NCBI RefSeq assembly: GCF_000337735.1
Contig: NZ_AOHX01000047.1
Span: 1-64,000, forward strand
Source: Natronorubrum sulfidifaciens JCM 14089
GTDB taxonomy: Archaea > Halobacteriota > Halobacteria > Halobacteriales > Natrialbaceae
DNA length: 64,000 nucleotides
Direction: 5' to 3'
In this document: piece after piece, positions 28,575 to 38,092 of the stretch
How positions within the stretch are numbered: the first letter of the stretch is position 1
How the letters are laid out: every line of letters begins with the position of its first letter
Notes under the pieces: generated by a model
Database searches by the model: none
Told to the model about the DNA's origin: nothing
The model's input: only the letters and a program-made list of their open reading frames with translations
Made by a program: the position numbers and the translations under genes

Positions 28575-29606
28575 TCACACGACGAGAAAGACGAGGATCG
28601 CAACGACGATGAAGACGGCTTTGAGCCCTGTGTTGACGACGATGACTTTGGTACCGAACGCCGAGCCCCAGATACCGTACTGAAACGGGATCGAGCGTTT
28701 GACCGTGCCGACCGTCAGCGAAAAGAGGCTCCCGACGAGCAGCGTGATCACTGCCTGTGCGGGCGTGAGTACGTCACCGATCATGGGTGCGACGGAGATC
28801 GCGCCCATCGTCGGATCGACGAGTGAGACGACGATGACCGGCACCGCAGCGGCCGGAAGGCCGACGAGACCGGCGACCGGGTCGATGAGGGTCGCTGGCT
28901 CCTCGAGGCCGACGGTCGCGAAGGCGGCAGCGAGCTGGTCGGTGTACTCGAGGGCGACGAAGACGAGCGAGTAGATGATCGCCAGCCGGGGGACGATCGA
29001 TCGCAGTCGGTCGAGCGTTTCCGCACTCGCATGGCGGAGCTTCTCGCGGTGGGTCCGTTCCTCGTCGTCGGGTGTTTCCGGCTCGATGGCACTGCTGTCG
29101 TACTCGTAGCCGCGCAACAACACGGCACCGGCGAGCAGGCCAACGATCGAGATCGCAAGCGAGATGCCGGCCCGTGCGCCGACGTACATCAGCCCGGCGT
29201 GTAGGCCCAAAATCGGGATGAGGACGGGACCATAGTAGGTGAAAATGTGCTGGAGAAAGCCGAAGAACGTGTTGATAACGACGGCGATCAGGGTGGCCCG
29301 GTCATCGAGCAGCCCCGACTCGCGAAACTCGGCGAGCATCCCGTAGCCGGCGGTGACCGAGACCGTGTTCGTCAACACGGCTGCGCCGACTTCGTCGGGC
29401 AGATTGGCTGGTTCCGTCAGGTAGCGACCGACACGGGCGATGACGTCGACGAGTCCGTACGCGACGGCGAGGTTCGCCAGTCCGACCCCAACGCCGATCA
29501 ACACCGTGATCATCAGCACTCGAGGGAGCGCCTCGGTCAGCAGGACGGAGATAAGCGACTGCACAGCGATCGGTTTGGAGTCGTGGACGAAAGGCCCGTC
29601 GGTCAC
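28575..29606 (-). CDS. Gate-domain (nucleoside-recognition) membrane protein
   Basis: 343-aa integral membrane protein with about eight hydrophobic segments in two related halves, as in the nucleoside-recognition Gate family. Characteristic parts are EVGAAVLTNTVSVTAGYGML, FFGFLQHIFTYYGPVLIPIL, and in the second half LVGLPAAAVPVIVVSLVDPT and VGSLFSLTVGTVKRSIPFQY. A charged cytosolic loop (about 190-215) joins the halves. Function in archaea is unproven; solute transport is inferred. GTG 29606 is chosen because upstream sequence loses coding character and overlaps the divergent gene. Confidence 0.78.
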   Translation of the reverse strand: MTDGPFVHDSKPIAVQSLISVLLTEALPRVLMITVLIGVGVGLANLAVAYGLVDVIARVGRYLTEPANLPDEVGAAVLTNTVSVTAGYGMLAEFRESGLLDDRATLIAVVINTFFGFLQHIFTYYGPVLIPILGLHAGLMYVGARAGISLAISIVGLLAGAVLLRGYEYDSSAIEPETPDDEERTHREKLRHASAETLDRLRSIVPRLAIIYSLVFVALEYTDQLAAAFATVGLEEPATLIDPVAGLVGLPAAAVPVIVVSLVDPTMGAISVAPMIGDVLTPAQAVITLLVGSLFSLTVGTVKRSIPFQYGIWGSAFGTKVIVVNTGLKAVFIVVAILVFLVV

Positions 29607-29668
29607 GGCAGACGGCCCGATGGCTGTGTCGGCCAGTCTATTTGAAGCCGGCGACCTTCGGTGAGACC

Positions 29669-30256
29669 ATGACCGACGTTCACGTCGCCGCGGTCTGTGG
29701 CAGTCTTCGTGAGGCAAGCACGACCCGTTTCGCCCTCGAGTGCGCGCTCGAGGCCGCCGAGCATGCCGGTGCGAGCACCGAACTACTCGATCTTCGGGAG
29801 TTCGAGTTGCCGATCTTCGATGCGGACCGCGACCGAGAAGATGCAGGCGATGCAGCGGAGCTGGCGGCCCGACTTCGAGCCGCCGACGCGATCCTCCTCG
29901 GCTCACCGATGTACCACGGCTCGTACTCCTCGCCGTTGAAAACGGCCCTCGATTACTGTGGCTTCGACGAGTTCAGGGACAAAACCGTCGGCTTGCTCGC
30001 GGTGTCGGGTGGGGCGTTTCCGGTGACGACACTCGAGCACCTGCGGTCTGTCTGTCGGTCGCTGAACGCGTGGGTCATCCCACACGAGGCGGCGATCCCG
30101 AACGCTAACGCGGCGTTCGAAGACGGCGCGTTCGTCGAGTCGGCCCTCGAGAAGCGCGTCGCCACGCTCGGACGCCGGGCGGTACAGTACGCCACGATCG
30201 AACCCGACCCGGGTTCGTTTGAAAGCGACCAGAACGTCGGTGCTGAAGGGAAATAA
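29669..30256 (+). CDS. NADPH-dependent FMN reductase family protein
   Basis: 195-aa flavodoxin-fold protein. The FMN phosphate loop is CGSLREASTTRFAL and the isoalloxazine-binding segment is LGSPMYHGSYSSPLKTALDY, followed by VGLLAVSGGAFP. It probably reduces flavins or quinones with NAD(P)H. It is divergent from the Gate-domain gene with only 62 bp between starts, so the two share a promoter region. Confidence 0.88.
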   Translation: MTDVHVAAVCGSLREASTTRFALECALEAAEHAGASTELLDLREFELPIFDADRDREDAGDAAELAARLRAADAILLGSPMYHGSYSSPLKTALDYCGFDEFRDKTVGLLAVSGGAFPVTTLEHLRSVCRSLNAWVIPHEAAIPNANAAFEDGAFVESALEKRVATLGRRAVQYATIEPDPGSFESDQNVGAEGK

Positions 30257-30259
30257 CGC

Positions 30260-30904
30260 CTAGGGGTCCAGAAACCGCTCGAAGCGCTGGTGGTGGGCGA
30301 GGAAGGCGAACAGCCCGAAACAGAGGATGCCGAGATGGAGTGCATCGATCCGCACGACGATCGTGGTGATCTCGAGCGAGAGCGGCGGCGTGGCGACCGT
30401 CCAGTTCGTAAACCACGCTGTAGCGAGCAACAGTGATGCACCGATGGCCAACAACACTGCGGGGACGAGCGAGCCTCGAGCCGTCCGAGAGTGCGCTTGC
30501 GGGCGGAACACGTGTCGCTCGAGGGCGAACTGTCCGGTGAGGACGCCGGCCAACACGAGGGTTGCGACGACGAATCCGGTGGTGTCGCCGATCAGTTCGG
30601 CGACGAGCAGCCAGACGATCCAGCTGCCGGTCAGCGTGAGCGCAGCCGCGAGTCGCCGCGGTTGCAGGAGGTCTTCCATCTCACTGATGGTCGCACCGAA
30701 GATGCCGGCCCGGAGCAGCGAGCCACAGAAGAGGATTCCGAGTCCAGCGAGCGCTGTCGATGTGGTCCGGGCGTCGACGACGAGCCCAAACCAGAGGCCG
30801 ACGGCGACCGCATCGACTGTCGCCGCCGAGAGCGCCGCGGTCGTCCCAACGACGCGTCGTCGGGTCGTGCGCCCGAGCACCCCGGGCTGGCGAATGACGC
30901 TCAT
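30260..30904 (-). CDS. Hypothetical membrane protein
   Basis: 214-aa protein with about six hydrophobic segments (for example VDAVAVGLWFGLVV, LAGLGILFCGSLLRAGIFG, LTLTGSWIVWLLVAELIG, IDALHLGILCFGLFAFLAHH) and short basic loops. No motif that I recognise. It converges on the FMN reductase gene with 3 bp between stop codons. ATG 30904 is used; the next ATG is at 30925. Confidence 0.6.
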   Translation of the reverse strand: MSVIRQPGVLGRTTRRRVVGTTAALSAATVDAVAVGLWFGLVVDARTTSTALAGLGILFCGSLLRAGIFGATISEMEDLLQPRRLAAALTLTGSWIVWLLVAELIGDTTGFVVATLVLAGVLTGQFALERHVFRPQAHSRTARGSLVPAVLLAIGASLLLATAWFTNWTVATPPLSLEITTIVVRIDALHLGILCFGLFAFLAHHQRFERFLDP

Positions 30905-31242
30905 ACGTACAATATACCGACGCACGCCCTTTCGTTATGGTAGTCATTAACCCGCATAGTAACAACCACCTAGCAGTACGGTCGGCACGGACGGGTATAT
31001 ACGGACGAAATTCACCGTTTCTCGATGGGATCGAGCCGATCGCACTGGGAACCGACGTGTCGGGCGTAACGTGTCGGAACTGGCTGATACCGAACCCACC
31101 GTTTCGAGCCGCTCACGGCGAAGTAGGTGTCGCTTACTCACTTCGTCGACCGCCAGTAGCCTGTGGATACTCCTCGAGAGTCGAGCCGTCGCGATCGAAA
31201 CGTTGGACAGAACTATTTAGGGGGCTGTGGTCGGGTGTGATT
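30905..31242. other. Gene-free interval, 338 bp
   Basis: Divergent promoter region between the membrane-protein gene (minus) and the acidic membrane protein gene (plus). No open frame with haloarchaeal coding character was found. AT-rich pockets occur near 30945-30975 and 31212-31219. Confidence 0.5.
31212..31219 (+). promoter_or_regulatory. TATA-like element
   Basis: ACTATTTA centred about 27 bp before ATG 31243, consistent with a leaderless transcript for the next gene. Confidence 0.5.
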
Positions 31243-31806
31243 ATGCCCGGAACAGAACAACAGGACAAGACACTGTCCGAAGTCGTGGTCAAAGAAGCAG
31301 TCGGAAAAGGGATGGACTCGCCGTTACGGGAGTCCATCCTCGAGGCCGTCGAAGAGGCGGACGGCTCGCCCTCGGGAGGCAAGCGCCGCCTGCCGCTGGC
31401 CGGGATGCTTTTCGGTGCGGGCGCGGCGCTTGGGTTTCTTGCGGGACGACAGTCCACCGACCTCGAGGAGACGCCGCTCGAGGACATCGACCAGCCCGAA
31501 ATCATCGACGACGTCGCCGACGAGACGACCACACCTGCCGAGACAGCCGACTCGGAAACCGAAACCGACGCTGACGACGAGTCGGACTCGAGTCGCCTCG
31601 GTCGGCTGTTGCTCGCCGTGGGCGTTCTCGCCGGAATCGCACTCCTTCGTCGGCGCTTTGGCGCGAGTGACGACGACGACGAGTGGGAGCCGATCGAGGA
31701 GTTCGAACCGGCGACTGACCTCGACGAGGACGATGCCGAGCCAGATGTCGAAACGGCGGGTGCAGAAGCCGACGTGGGCGAATCGGACGACACCGACGAG
31801 GAGTGA
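31243..31806 (+). CDS. Acidic protein with two membrane segments
   Basis: 187-aa protein. Residues about 48-66 (LPLAGMLFGAGAALGFLAG) and about 122-140 (LGRLLLAVGVLAGIALLRRR) are hydrophobic. Between them and at the C terminus are strongly acidic Asp/Glu/Thr-rich stretches (ADSETETDADDESDSS). Conserved-looking in haloarchaea but with no function known to me. The A of its stop codon (31806) is the first base of a MITE-like element. Confidence 0.6.
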   Translation: MPGTEQQDKTLSEVVVKEAVGKGMDSPLRESILEAVEEADGSPSGGKRRLPLAGMLFGAGAALGFLAGRQSTDLEETPLEDIDQPEIIDDVADETTTPAETADSETETDADDESDSSRLGRLLLAVGVLAGIALLRRRFGASDDDDEWEPIEEFEPATDLDEDDAEPDVETAGAEADVGESDDTDEE

Positions 31807-31969
31807 TACTGTCGGACAGAAGTCAATACGAAGTCGGTCGCGAATTCGCGGCCGTTGAGCAACCCCGTGGGGTGCGATGCCCAGCAGAACGCAGCCGTTC
31901 TGCGGATGTCGCCGTCGGAGACGGCCGCAGTAGAGCGACCGATCTTCACGTAGTTCTGTCCGACAGTAT
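31806..31969. mobile_element. 164-bp MITE-like element with perfect terminal inverted repeats
   Basis: The ends are a perfect 15-bp inverted repeat: ATACTGTCGGACAGA at 31806-31820 and TCTGTCCGACAGTAT at 31955-31969. Similarity continues inward (GTCGGTCGC against GCGACCGA), giving about 35 bp of imperfect arms. It has no open frame and no transposase. The left end starts at the last base of a stop codon. A lone copy of the terminal sequence occurs at 53191-53204, also at a stop codon. No clear target duplication was found. Confidence 0.7.
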
Positions 31970-32098
31970 GAAGCGCTGTCCGTTCGAACTCGCGTGCTCG
32001 AGCGTCGAGAGTCTGGACGCGTCGAGGCGGCGGTCTCGTTGTCGAACGCTCGCCGCTGACGAAGAAGCTAAGGGGGCCACGCCGACAGTGTGTAGCCA

Positions 32099-33175
32099 AT
32101 GGAGACGACCCACCGCGTCTTCGTCGGTGATTCACGAGACCTCGCTGCGATCGACGACGAATCGGCCGAACTCGTCGTCACGTCCCCGCCGTACCCCATG
32201 ATCGAGATGTGGGACGACCTCTTTACCGAGCTCGATCCAGCCATCGGCGAGGCGCTCGAGGCCGGCGATGGCCGCGCGGCGTTCGACGCGATGCACGCCC
32301 AACTCGACCGCGTCTGGGACGAACTCGAGCGTGTGCTGGTCGACGGCGGCATCGCGTGTCTCAACGTCGGCGACGCGACCCGCTCGGTCGACGACAGCTT
32401 TCGGGTCTACGCCAACCACGCCCGCGTCCTCGAGGCGTTCGAGTCACGCGGCTTCGATCCGTTGCCCGACATCCTCTGGCGCAAGCCGGCAAACAGCGCG
32501 GCCAAGTTCATGGGCAGCGGCATGATCCCGCCGAACGCCTACGTCACGCTCGAACACGAGTACGTCCTGCTCTTTCGCAAGGGCGGTGAGAGTCGCTCGT
32601 TCGAGCCGGGGGCCGACCGACGCTACGAAGCGGCCTACTTCTGGGAGGAGCGAAACCGCTGGTTTTCGGACGTCTGGACCGAGGTGCGGGGGGAACTCCA
32701 GACTCTCGAGTTCGCCGACGACGACCTCCGTGATCGGTCGGCTGCCTACCCACTCGAGATTCCCTACCGACTGATCTGTATGTACTCGGCCTACGGCGAC
32801 ACCGTCCTCGACCCGTTCTGGGGTACTGGGACGACCACGCTCGCGGCGATGTGTGCCGGCCGAAACTCGCTGGGGTCGGAACTCGAGGCGGCGTTTCTCG
32901 AGCGGTTCGACGACCGACTGGCCGACGTGCCGTCGCTGTCACACTCGGTCAGTCGGGCGCGTCTGGAGCGCCACCGCGAGTTCGTCGCTCGCCGCCGCGA
33001 GGAGGGGAAGTCGTTCGAGTACGATGCAACCCACTACGAGACGCCGGTCGTGACCAAGATGGAACGGGACATCCAGCTCCGCGAGGTGACCTCGCTCGAG
33101 GCAGTCAACGACGGCCTTGGGGGCGATTCCGAGCGCCGGTACCGGGCCAGCCACGAGCCACTGACGCTCGAGTGA
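32099..33175 (+). CDS. zim: DNA N4-cytosine methylase, Zim/CTAG type
   Basis: 358-aa class-beta DNA methyltransferase. The catalytic motif IV, TSPPYPM (Ser29-Pro-Pro-Tyr32), comes first and the SAM-binding motif I, DPFWGTGTTTLAAMCAGR, comes near residue 240, as in N4-cytosine enzymes. There is no restriction endonuclease gene nearby, so it is an orphan methylase. It resembles the haloarchaeal Zim proteins that modify CTAG; the assignment is from remembered likeness and should be treated as probable. Confidence 0.8.
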   Translation: METTHRVFVGDSRDLAAIDDESAELVVTSPPYPMIEMWDDLFTELDPAIGEALEAGDGRAAFDAMHAQLDRVWDELERVLVDGGIACLNVGDATRSVDDSFRVYANHARVLEAFESRGFDPLPDILWRKPANSAAKFMGSGMIPPNAYVTLEHEYVLLFRKGGESRSFEPGADRRYEAAYFWEERNRWFSDVWTEVRGELQTLEFADDDLRDRSAAYPLEIPYRLICMYSAYGDTVLDPFWGTGTTTLAAMCAGRNSLGSELEAAFLERFDDRLADVPSLSHSVSRARLERHREFVARRREEGKSFEYDATHYETPVVTKMERDIQLREVTSLEAVNDGLGGDSERRYRASHEPLTLE

Positions 33176-33202
33176 CAGACCCGGTGACGACAGGGACGTG
33201 GC

Positions 33203-34270
33203 TCAGGGCTCGACGAGGATCTTGATCTCGTCGTGCTCGCCGCCCAGCAGAGTCTCGAAGCCGTCGACGATCTCCTCGAGATCGATCCGGCTGGTGATCA
33301 GCGGTTCGGGATCGAGCGTCCCGTCGGCGAACATGTCGATGACGGCACCGAACTCGACGTCGCTTTTGGGGCCGCCTTCGTACGCCAGCGTCCCGGAGAC
33401 GGTGCGTTCGCCAAGGACGATGTCGTTCGGTTCGATCTCGATGGATTCCTCGAAGATGCTGACGATGGTCACCGAGCCGTCGTGTTTGGCGGAGCGAATC
33501 GCATCCCGGACCGTCTGGTCGATCCCGGCGACTTCGAACGTGGCATCCACGCCGCCGTCAGATCGGTCGATGATCGTGCCAGGTGCATCCGTGTCGATCG
33601 GATCGAGCGTCTCGTCCGCGCCGACCTCGGCAGCCAGTTCCCGTCGGGCGTCTTGGGGTTCGACGGCGTACACCGGGTTCGCGCCCGCGGCCTTCGCCGC
33701 CTGGATGACTGTCAGCCCGATCGGGCCGGTGCCGTAGACGGCGACCGAGTCGCCGGCGGAAAACCCGGCGTTCCGGACGGCGTGCAGGCCGACACTGAAC
33801 GGTTCGACAAGCGCGGCGTACTCGGCCGGCACGTCGTCGGGCACTGGGATCGCCTGCTCGCTCGAGACGGTGATCTGTTCCGAGAAGCCACCACCGCCGC
33901 CGGAGAGGCCGGTGAACCCGCCGGATTTACAGAGGTGGTACGCGCCGTCCTCGCAGTATCGACACTCGCCACAGTAGAGGATCGGATTCACGGTGACGAT
34001 GTCGCCGACGGTGATATCCTCGACGGCTTCGCCGACCTCGACGACTTCGCCGCCGAACTCGTGGCCCATCGAGATCGGGGCCGTCTCTCCAGTCACTGGA
34101 TGCGGGTCGTCGCCCGGAATGAAGATCGGACCGGCCGCGTACTCGTGTAGATCCGAGCCACAGATCCCCGCCGCCGTGACGTCGATCAGTACGTCGTCAC
34201 GCTCAACGGCTGGTTCGGCGATCTCATCGACCTGAATGTCTTCTCGGCCATGGAATACGGCAGAACGCAT
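33203..34270 (-). CDS. Zinc-dependent alcohol/polyol dehydrogenase
   Basis: 355-aa medium-chain dehydrogenase. The catalytic zinc site is CGSDLHEYAAG and GHEFGGEVVEVG, the structural zinc lobe is CGECRYCEDGAYHLC, and the NAD(P) loop is VAVYGTGPIGLTVIQAAKA. The His-Pro-rich insert (IFIPGDDPHPVTGETAPISM) is like that of 2,3-butanediol and related polyol dehydrogenases, so a sugar alcohol or diol is the likely substrate. ATG 34270 is preferred to an upstream in-frame start at 34294. No sugar pathway genes are adjacent. Confidence 0.88.
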   Translation of the reverse strand: MRSAVFHGREDIQVDEIAEPAVERDDVLIDVTAAGICGSDLHEYAAGPIFIPGDDPHPVTGETAPISMGHEFGGEVVEVGEAVEDITVGDIVTVNPILYCGECRYCEDGAYHLCKSGGFTGLSGGGGGFSEQITVSSEQAIPVPDDVPAEYAALVEPFSVGLHAVRNAGFSAGDSVAVYGTGPIGLTVIQAAKAAGANPVYAVEPQDARRELAAEVGADETLDPIDTDAPGTIIDRSDGGVDATFEVAGIDQTVRDAIRSAKHDGSVTIVSIFEESIEIEPNDIVLGERTVSGTLAYEGGPKSDVEFGAVIDMFADGTLDPEPLITSRIDLEEIVDGFETLLGGEHDEIKILVEP

Positions 34271-34401
34271 ACTGCCAATTCTCCTCGAAGCCAAATAAAG
34301 CCATGTTCATAGCTGGCAAGGACCATGAAATCGGTCGCTGGCTGACCGAGCAATCTCCGATAGCAGTATCGCATTTACGTCGCCGCCACGAAACGGATGG
34401 T

Positions 34402-34731
34402 ATGTCGCTCGACGAATACGACGCTGCACGTACCGACCTCGAGCCGGCCGACGGCGAGATCGAAACCGCGGAACTGGTCGTCACCGATGACGTGCTGGTC
34501 AAGGCGTTCGCGCTCGGGCCGGGCGCGGAACTCGAGGCCCACGACCACCCCGAGAGTACGAACGTGTTTCACGTCCTCGAGGGGACGGTGACGGTCGTAC
34601 AGGACGACGAACACGAGGAGATCACCGCGCCCGGCGTCGTTCGTCACGACCGCGGTGTCGTCCACGGCGCACGAAACGACACCGACGAGACGGTCGTCTT
34701 CACGGCGAGTCTCTGCCCGCTGCCGTCGTAA
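34402..34731 (+). CDS. Cupin-domain protein
   Basis: 109-aa single-domain cupin. The conserved motif 1 is GAELEAHDHPESTNVFHVLEG (His-x-His type with H-D-H) and motif 2 is GVVRHDRGVVHGARN. It may bind a metal ion through the His residues. Substrate is unknown. ATG 34402 is preferred to an upstream in-frame ATG (34303), whose extension lacks acidic character. Confidence 0.8.
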   Translation: MSLDEYDAARTDLEPADGEIETAELVVTDDVLVKAFALGPGAELEAHDHPESTNVFHVLEGTVTVVQDDEHEEITAPGVVRHDRGVVHGARNDTDETVVFTASLCPLPS

Positions 34732-34803
34732 GGACGGCTTTCAAACGCGGCCGCGATCGCAGCCGTTGGCGATGAGTATGCACATTCATGTACTGAACAC
34801 GAG

Positions 34804-34810
34804 TTTTTTA
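34804..34810 (+). promoter_or_regulatory. TATA box of the PAS/GAF regulator
   Basis: TTTTTTA centred 27 bp before ATG 34834, in a local AT-rich pocket. Supports a leaderless start at 34834. Confidence 0.6.
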
Positions 34811-34833
34811 TCCGTGCCGTTCCCATCGAAGAT

Positions 34834-37800
34834 ATGAATCGCGGTCTCGGTGTCCCTGAAACGGCCCACCTTCGTCTCCTCGTCGTCGGTTCGTCATCGT
34901 GGCTGCAGACGGCGACGGCTGCACTCGAGGACGGAGCCGTGACGGTTCGCGGGCCGTTCGAATCGGAGGCCGACCTCGAGGCCGACACGCTTGCCGACGT
35001 GGACTGTCTGCTGACCGACGACCCCGACGCTCTCGCCGCGATCAGTGGGGCGTGTGCAGTCGTCTGTGCCGTCGAGTCAGTGGATGGCGAGACACTCGAG
35101 GAACTTCAGCGCGCGGGTGTGTCCGACGTCGTTCGGAAATCGACAGTCGACGCGCCGGCACTGCTCGAACACCGGCTGCGGCAGGCCACACAGCTCGTGA
35201 CGACACGCGAGACGGTCGCCCAACAGGAGACGTGGTATCAGACGCTGCTCGAGCAGTCGTCGGATCTCCTGCTCGTCATCGATGCCGAGGGGACGATCAC
35301 GTCCGTCGGACAGACCGTCGAACGCGCACTCGGTGTGGACTCGGAGACGGTGCTCGACACTCACCTCACGACACACGTCCACCCGGAGGACACGGCGGCC
35401 GTTCGAACTGCGATCGAAGACCTTCGCGAGCGGCCGACCGGGGAGACGACGACCGTGGAGTATCGGTTCCAGCACGCAACCGACGGCTGGTTCGTCCACG
35501 AAGCCGTCCTCACGAACTGGCTCGAGGAGGGTGGTGGGATCGTCATCTCGATCAAGGACGTGACGGATCGCCACCACGTCGAACGAGAACTCGACGAGTC
35601 GTTCGAACGGGTGACGGACGCGTTCTACGCGCTCGATTCGGAGCACCGCCTTACCTATCTCAACGAACGGGCCGCCGACCTCCTCGGTGTCGACCAGTCG
35701 GCGGTTCTCGGACGCAGCGTCCTCGAGGAGTTCCCCGCGCTTGAGGGGACGGTCTTCCACGAGGCAGCACTCGAGGCGATGGACACCCAAGAGCCAACGT
35801 CACTCGAGCAGTACTACGAGCCGGCTGATCGCTGGTACGCCGTCCGGCTCTACCCCTCCCCCTCGGGCATCTCGGTGTATTTCCGGAACGTGACGGACCG
35901 AGTCGAGCGCAACCGGGCACTCGAGGAACGAACGGAGCGACTCGAGACGCTCGTCGAGAACGTCCCGGTTGTACTCTTCGTCCTCGATGTCGACGGGACG
36001 ATCACGCTTGCGGAAGGGCGCGCGCTCGATCACATCGATGGCTGTGGGCCTGACATCGTCGGCGAGTCGGTGTTCGACGTGTTCGACACGCATTCGACTG
36101 TGCTCGAGGATGCACAGACGGCGTTAGACGGGCAGGCCGTCCACTCGGTGACGACGCTCGAGGACCGCGTCTTCGAAGCGTGGTGGCAGCCGATTATCGC
36201 GGACGATTCCCTCGAGCGCGTGATCGGAACAGCCGTCGACATCACCGAGCGCACACAGTATCACGAGACGCTCAACGTCTTACACGAGGCTACGAGACAT
36301 CTCCTGACTGTCGAATCGAAACAGGCCGCCTGTGAGTACATGGTCGACGTCGCCGCCGACGTTCTCGACCTCGAGAGCGTCGTCTACCGCTTCGACGAGC
36401 ACCAGAACGAACTGCTGCCGGCAGCCTACGCCCCGGAACTCGAGTCGACGATCGGGACGCCACCGCGACTCGAACCCACCGACAGCAGCACTTGGCAGAC
36501 GTTCGTCAGCGAGACGCCGTTGCGGTTGGACGACAGCAGGGACTCGGCGTCAGTGTCCGATTCGATGGCGGCCGCCCGCAGCGGGCTCTTCGTCCCGATC
36601 GGCGAACACGGTGTGCTCGTCGCCCTCGACCCCGAACCCGGCCAGTACGACGACGAGACGTTCGAACTCGCCCAGCTCTTTGCTGCGACGGCCGAAGCCG
36701 CCCTCGACCGGATCGGGCGCACCCATCGACTCCACCGTCGCGAACGCGAACTCAAGCAACAGAACGCCCACCTCGAGCGAATAAACGACGCAAACGAGGT
36801 CAGACAGGATATCGAACAGCTCCTGTTGATGGCCGACTCTCGAACCGAGATCGAACAGGGCATCTGTGACCGTCTCGCGGATCTCGAGGCCTGTTCGTTC
36901 GTCTGGATCGGCGAGCCCGACCCGGGTGGGAATCAGCTCCACGGACGCACACAAGCCGGCCTCGATCGTGGCTATCTCGATGCGGTTGCGGTCACGACCG
37001 TCGACGATTCCGCAGCCGAACCGACGGGGCGTGCGGCACGGACACGGGAGACGGTGTACATCGAGAACGTCGCCGGTGCGGTTCGTGATGGTGCCTGGCG
37101 CGTCGAGGCCCTCTCGCGAACCATCCAGTCGGTGTACACCGTCCCGCTGGTGTACGACGACTTCCTGTACGGTGTCGTCTCCCTCTACGGTGACGATCGA
37201 GACGCGTTCGACGCCCCGCTTCGATCGATGCTCGCGGATCTCGGCGAGCGGATCGGCTACGCGATCGACGCGGTCAAACGAAAACCCACACACCGTCCCG
37301 ACGGTGTTGGGACAGTCGAACTCGAACTCGAACTGGACGACGACTCACCGCTGTGTCGACTCGCCGACCGACTGGCGACCCGTCTCGAGTACGAAGGGGA
37401 GACGGTGCGAGCGGACGGCGTCTCGACGGTGTTCGCCACGGTCGACACCGACGACGTTCCAGCCGATACCGCAACGCTCGAGGATCTCGAGGGGATTCAG
37501 ACGGTTTCGGTGATCACCGAAACAGCGGCGGAAACGCTGTTGCAACTCCAGTGTCCCGAGCCGTTCTTTGGCTCCGCTGTCGACACACAGGGTGGAACGC
37601 TTCGCTCGTTCGTCGCCGACCGAACCGGCAGCCGAGCGATCGTCGACGTCCCGGAGACGATCGAAATCAGAGACGTTCTGGCAGGGCTTGGCCGTCGCGG
37701 GTTCCCAGCGTCGATGATCGCCCGCCGCGAGCAGTCGACGGACGAACTGTCGACGATCGACATCGCCGCACGCAACTCGCTGCTCGAACGCCTGACTGAT

Positions 37801-37983
37801 CGCCAGTGGGAAGTCGTCCAGACGGCCTACCACGGCGGCTTCTTCGAGTGGCCGCGCCGGACCACCGGCGAAGCCCTCGCGGATTCGCTCGAGATTTCAT
37901 CGCCCGCGTTTCACAAACACATCAGAGCCACCGAACAGAAGCTCTTTACGGCGCTGTTCGATGGGACGTCGAACCGTGGTTAA
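34834..37983 (+). CDS. Multi-PAS/GAF Bat-like sensor-regulator with HTH_10
   Basis: 1049-aa one-component regulator. A degenerate receiver-like domain (about 1-110, LLVVGSSSWLQTATAALEDG) leads to three PAS domains: about 130-250 (LLEQSSDLLLVIDAEGTITS), 255-365 (VTDAFYALDSEHRLTYLNER) and 375-480 (LVENVPVVLFVLDVDGTITL). Two GAF-type domains cover about 490-640 and 680-820. The C-terminal HTH_10 (LTDRQWEVVQTAYHGGFFEW, TGEALADSLEISSPAFHKHI) binds DNA. There is no histidine-kinase domain. It probably senses light, redox or a small ligand. The HalOD1 gene follows at 38093. Confidence 0.92.
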   Translation: MNRGLGVPETAHLRLLVVGSSSWLQTATAALEDGAVTVRGPFESEADLEADTLADVDCLLTDDPDALAAISGACAVVCAVESVDGETLEELQRAGVSDVVRKSTVDAPALLEHRLRQATQLVTTRETVAQQETWYQTLLEQSSDLLLVIDAEGTITSVGQTVERALGVDSETVLDTHLTTHVHPEDTAAVRTAIEDLRERPTGETTTVEYRFQHATDGWFVHEAVLTNWLEEGGGIVISIKDVTDRHHVERELDESFERVTDAFYALDSEHRLTYLNERAADLLGVDQSAVLGRSVLEEFPALEGTVFHEAALEAMDTQEPTSLEQYYEPADRWYAVRLYPSPSGISVYFRNVTDRVERNRALEERTERLETLVENVPVVLFVLDVDGTITLAEGRALDHIDGCGPDIVGESVFDVFDTHSTVLEDAQTALDGQAVHSVTTLEDRVFEAWWQPIIADDSLERVIGTAVDITERTQYHETLNVLHEATRHLLTVESKQAACEYMVDVAADVLDLESVVYRFDEHQNELLPAAYAPELESTIGTPPRLEPTDSSTWQTFVSETPLRLDDSRDSASVSDSMAAARSGLFVPIGEHGVLVALDPEPGQYDDETFELAQLFAATAEAALDRIGRTHRLHRRERELKQQNAHLERINDANEVRQDIEQLLLMADSRTEIEQGICDRLADLEACSFVWIGEPDPGGNQLHGRTQAGLDRGYLDAVAVTTVDDSAAEPTGRAARTRETVYIENVAGAVRDGAWRVEALSRTIQSVYTVPLVYDDFLYGVVSLYGDDRDAFDAPLRSMLADLGERIGYAIDAVKRKPTHRPDGVGTVELELELDDDSPLCRLADRLATRLEYEGETVRADGVSTVFATVDTDDVPADTATLEDLEGIQTVSVITETAAETLLQLQCPEPFFGSAVDTQGGTLRSFVADRTGSRAIVDVPETIEIRDVLAGLGRRGFPASMIARREQSTDELSTIDIAARNSLLERLTDRQWEVVQTAYHGGFFEWPRRTTGEALADSLEISSPAFHKHIRATEQKLFTALFDGTSNRG

Positions 37984-38023
37984 CTGATTAACCATCCGAA
38001 GCAGCTTCGGTTATACAGTTAAC
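37979..38023. terminator. Palindrome after the PAS/GAF gene
   Basis: GTTAACTG (37979-37986) and CAGTTAAC (38016-38023) are perfect arms. Inside, CCGAAG-CAG-CTTCGG makes a second perfect stem. The left arm includes the stop codon. It is a likely 3' end or terminator structure. Confidence 0.5.
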
Positions 38024-38092
38024 AATCAAACTCTTTACTCACACTCGTCAAGCCACCACTGTCTTCCCATCGATTGGGGGTGCGCAGAATTA

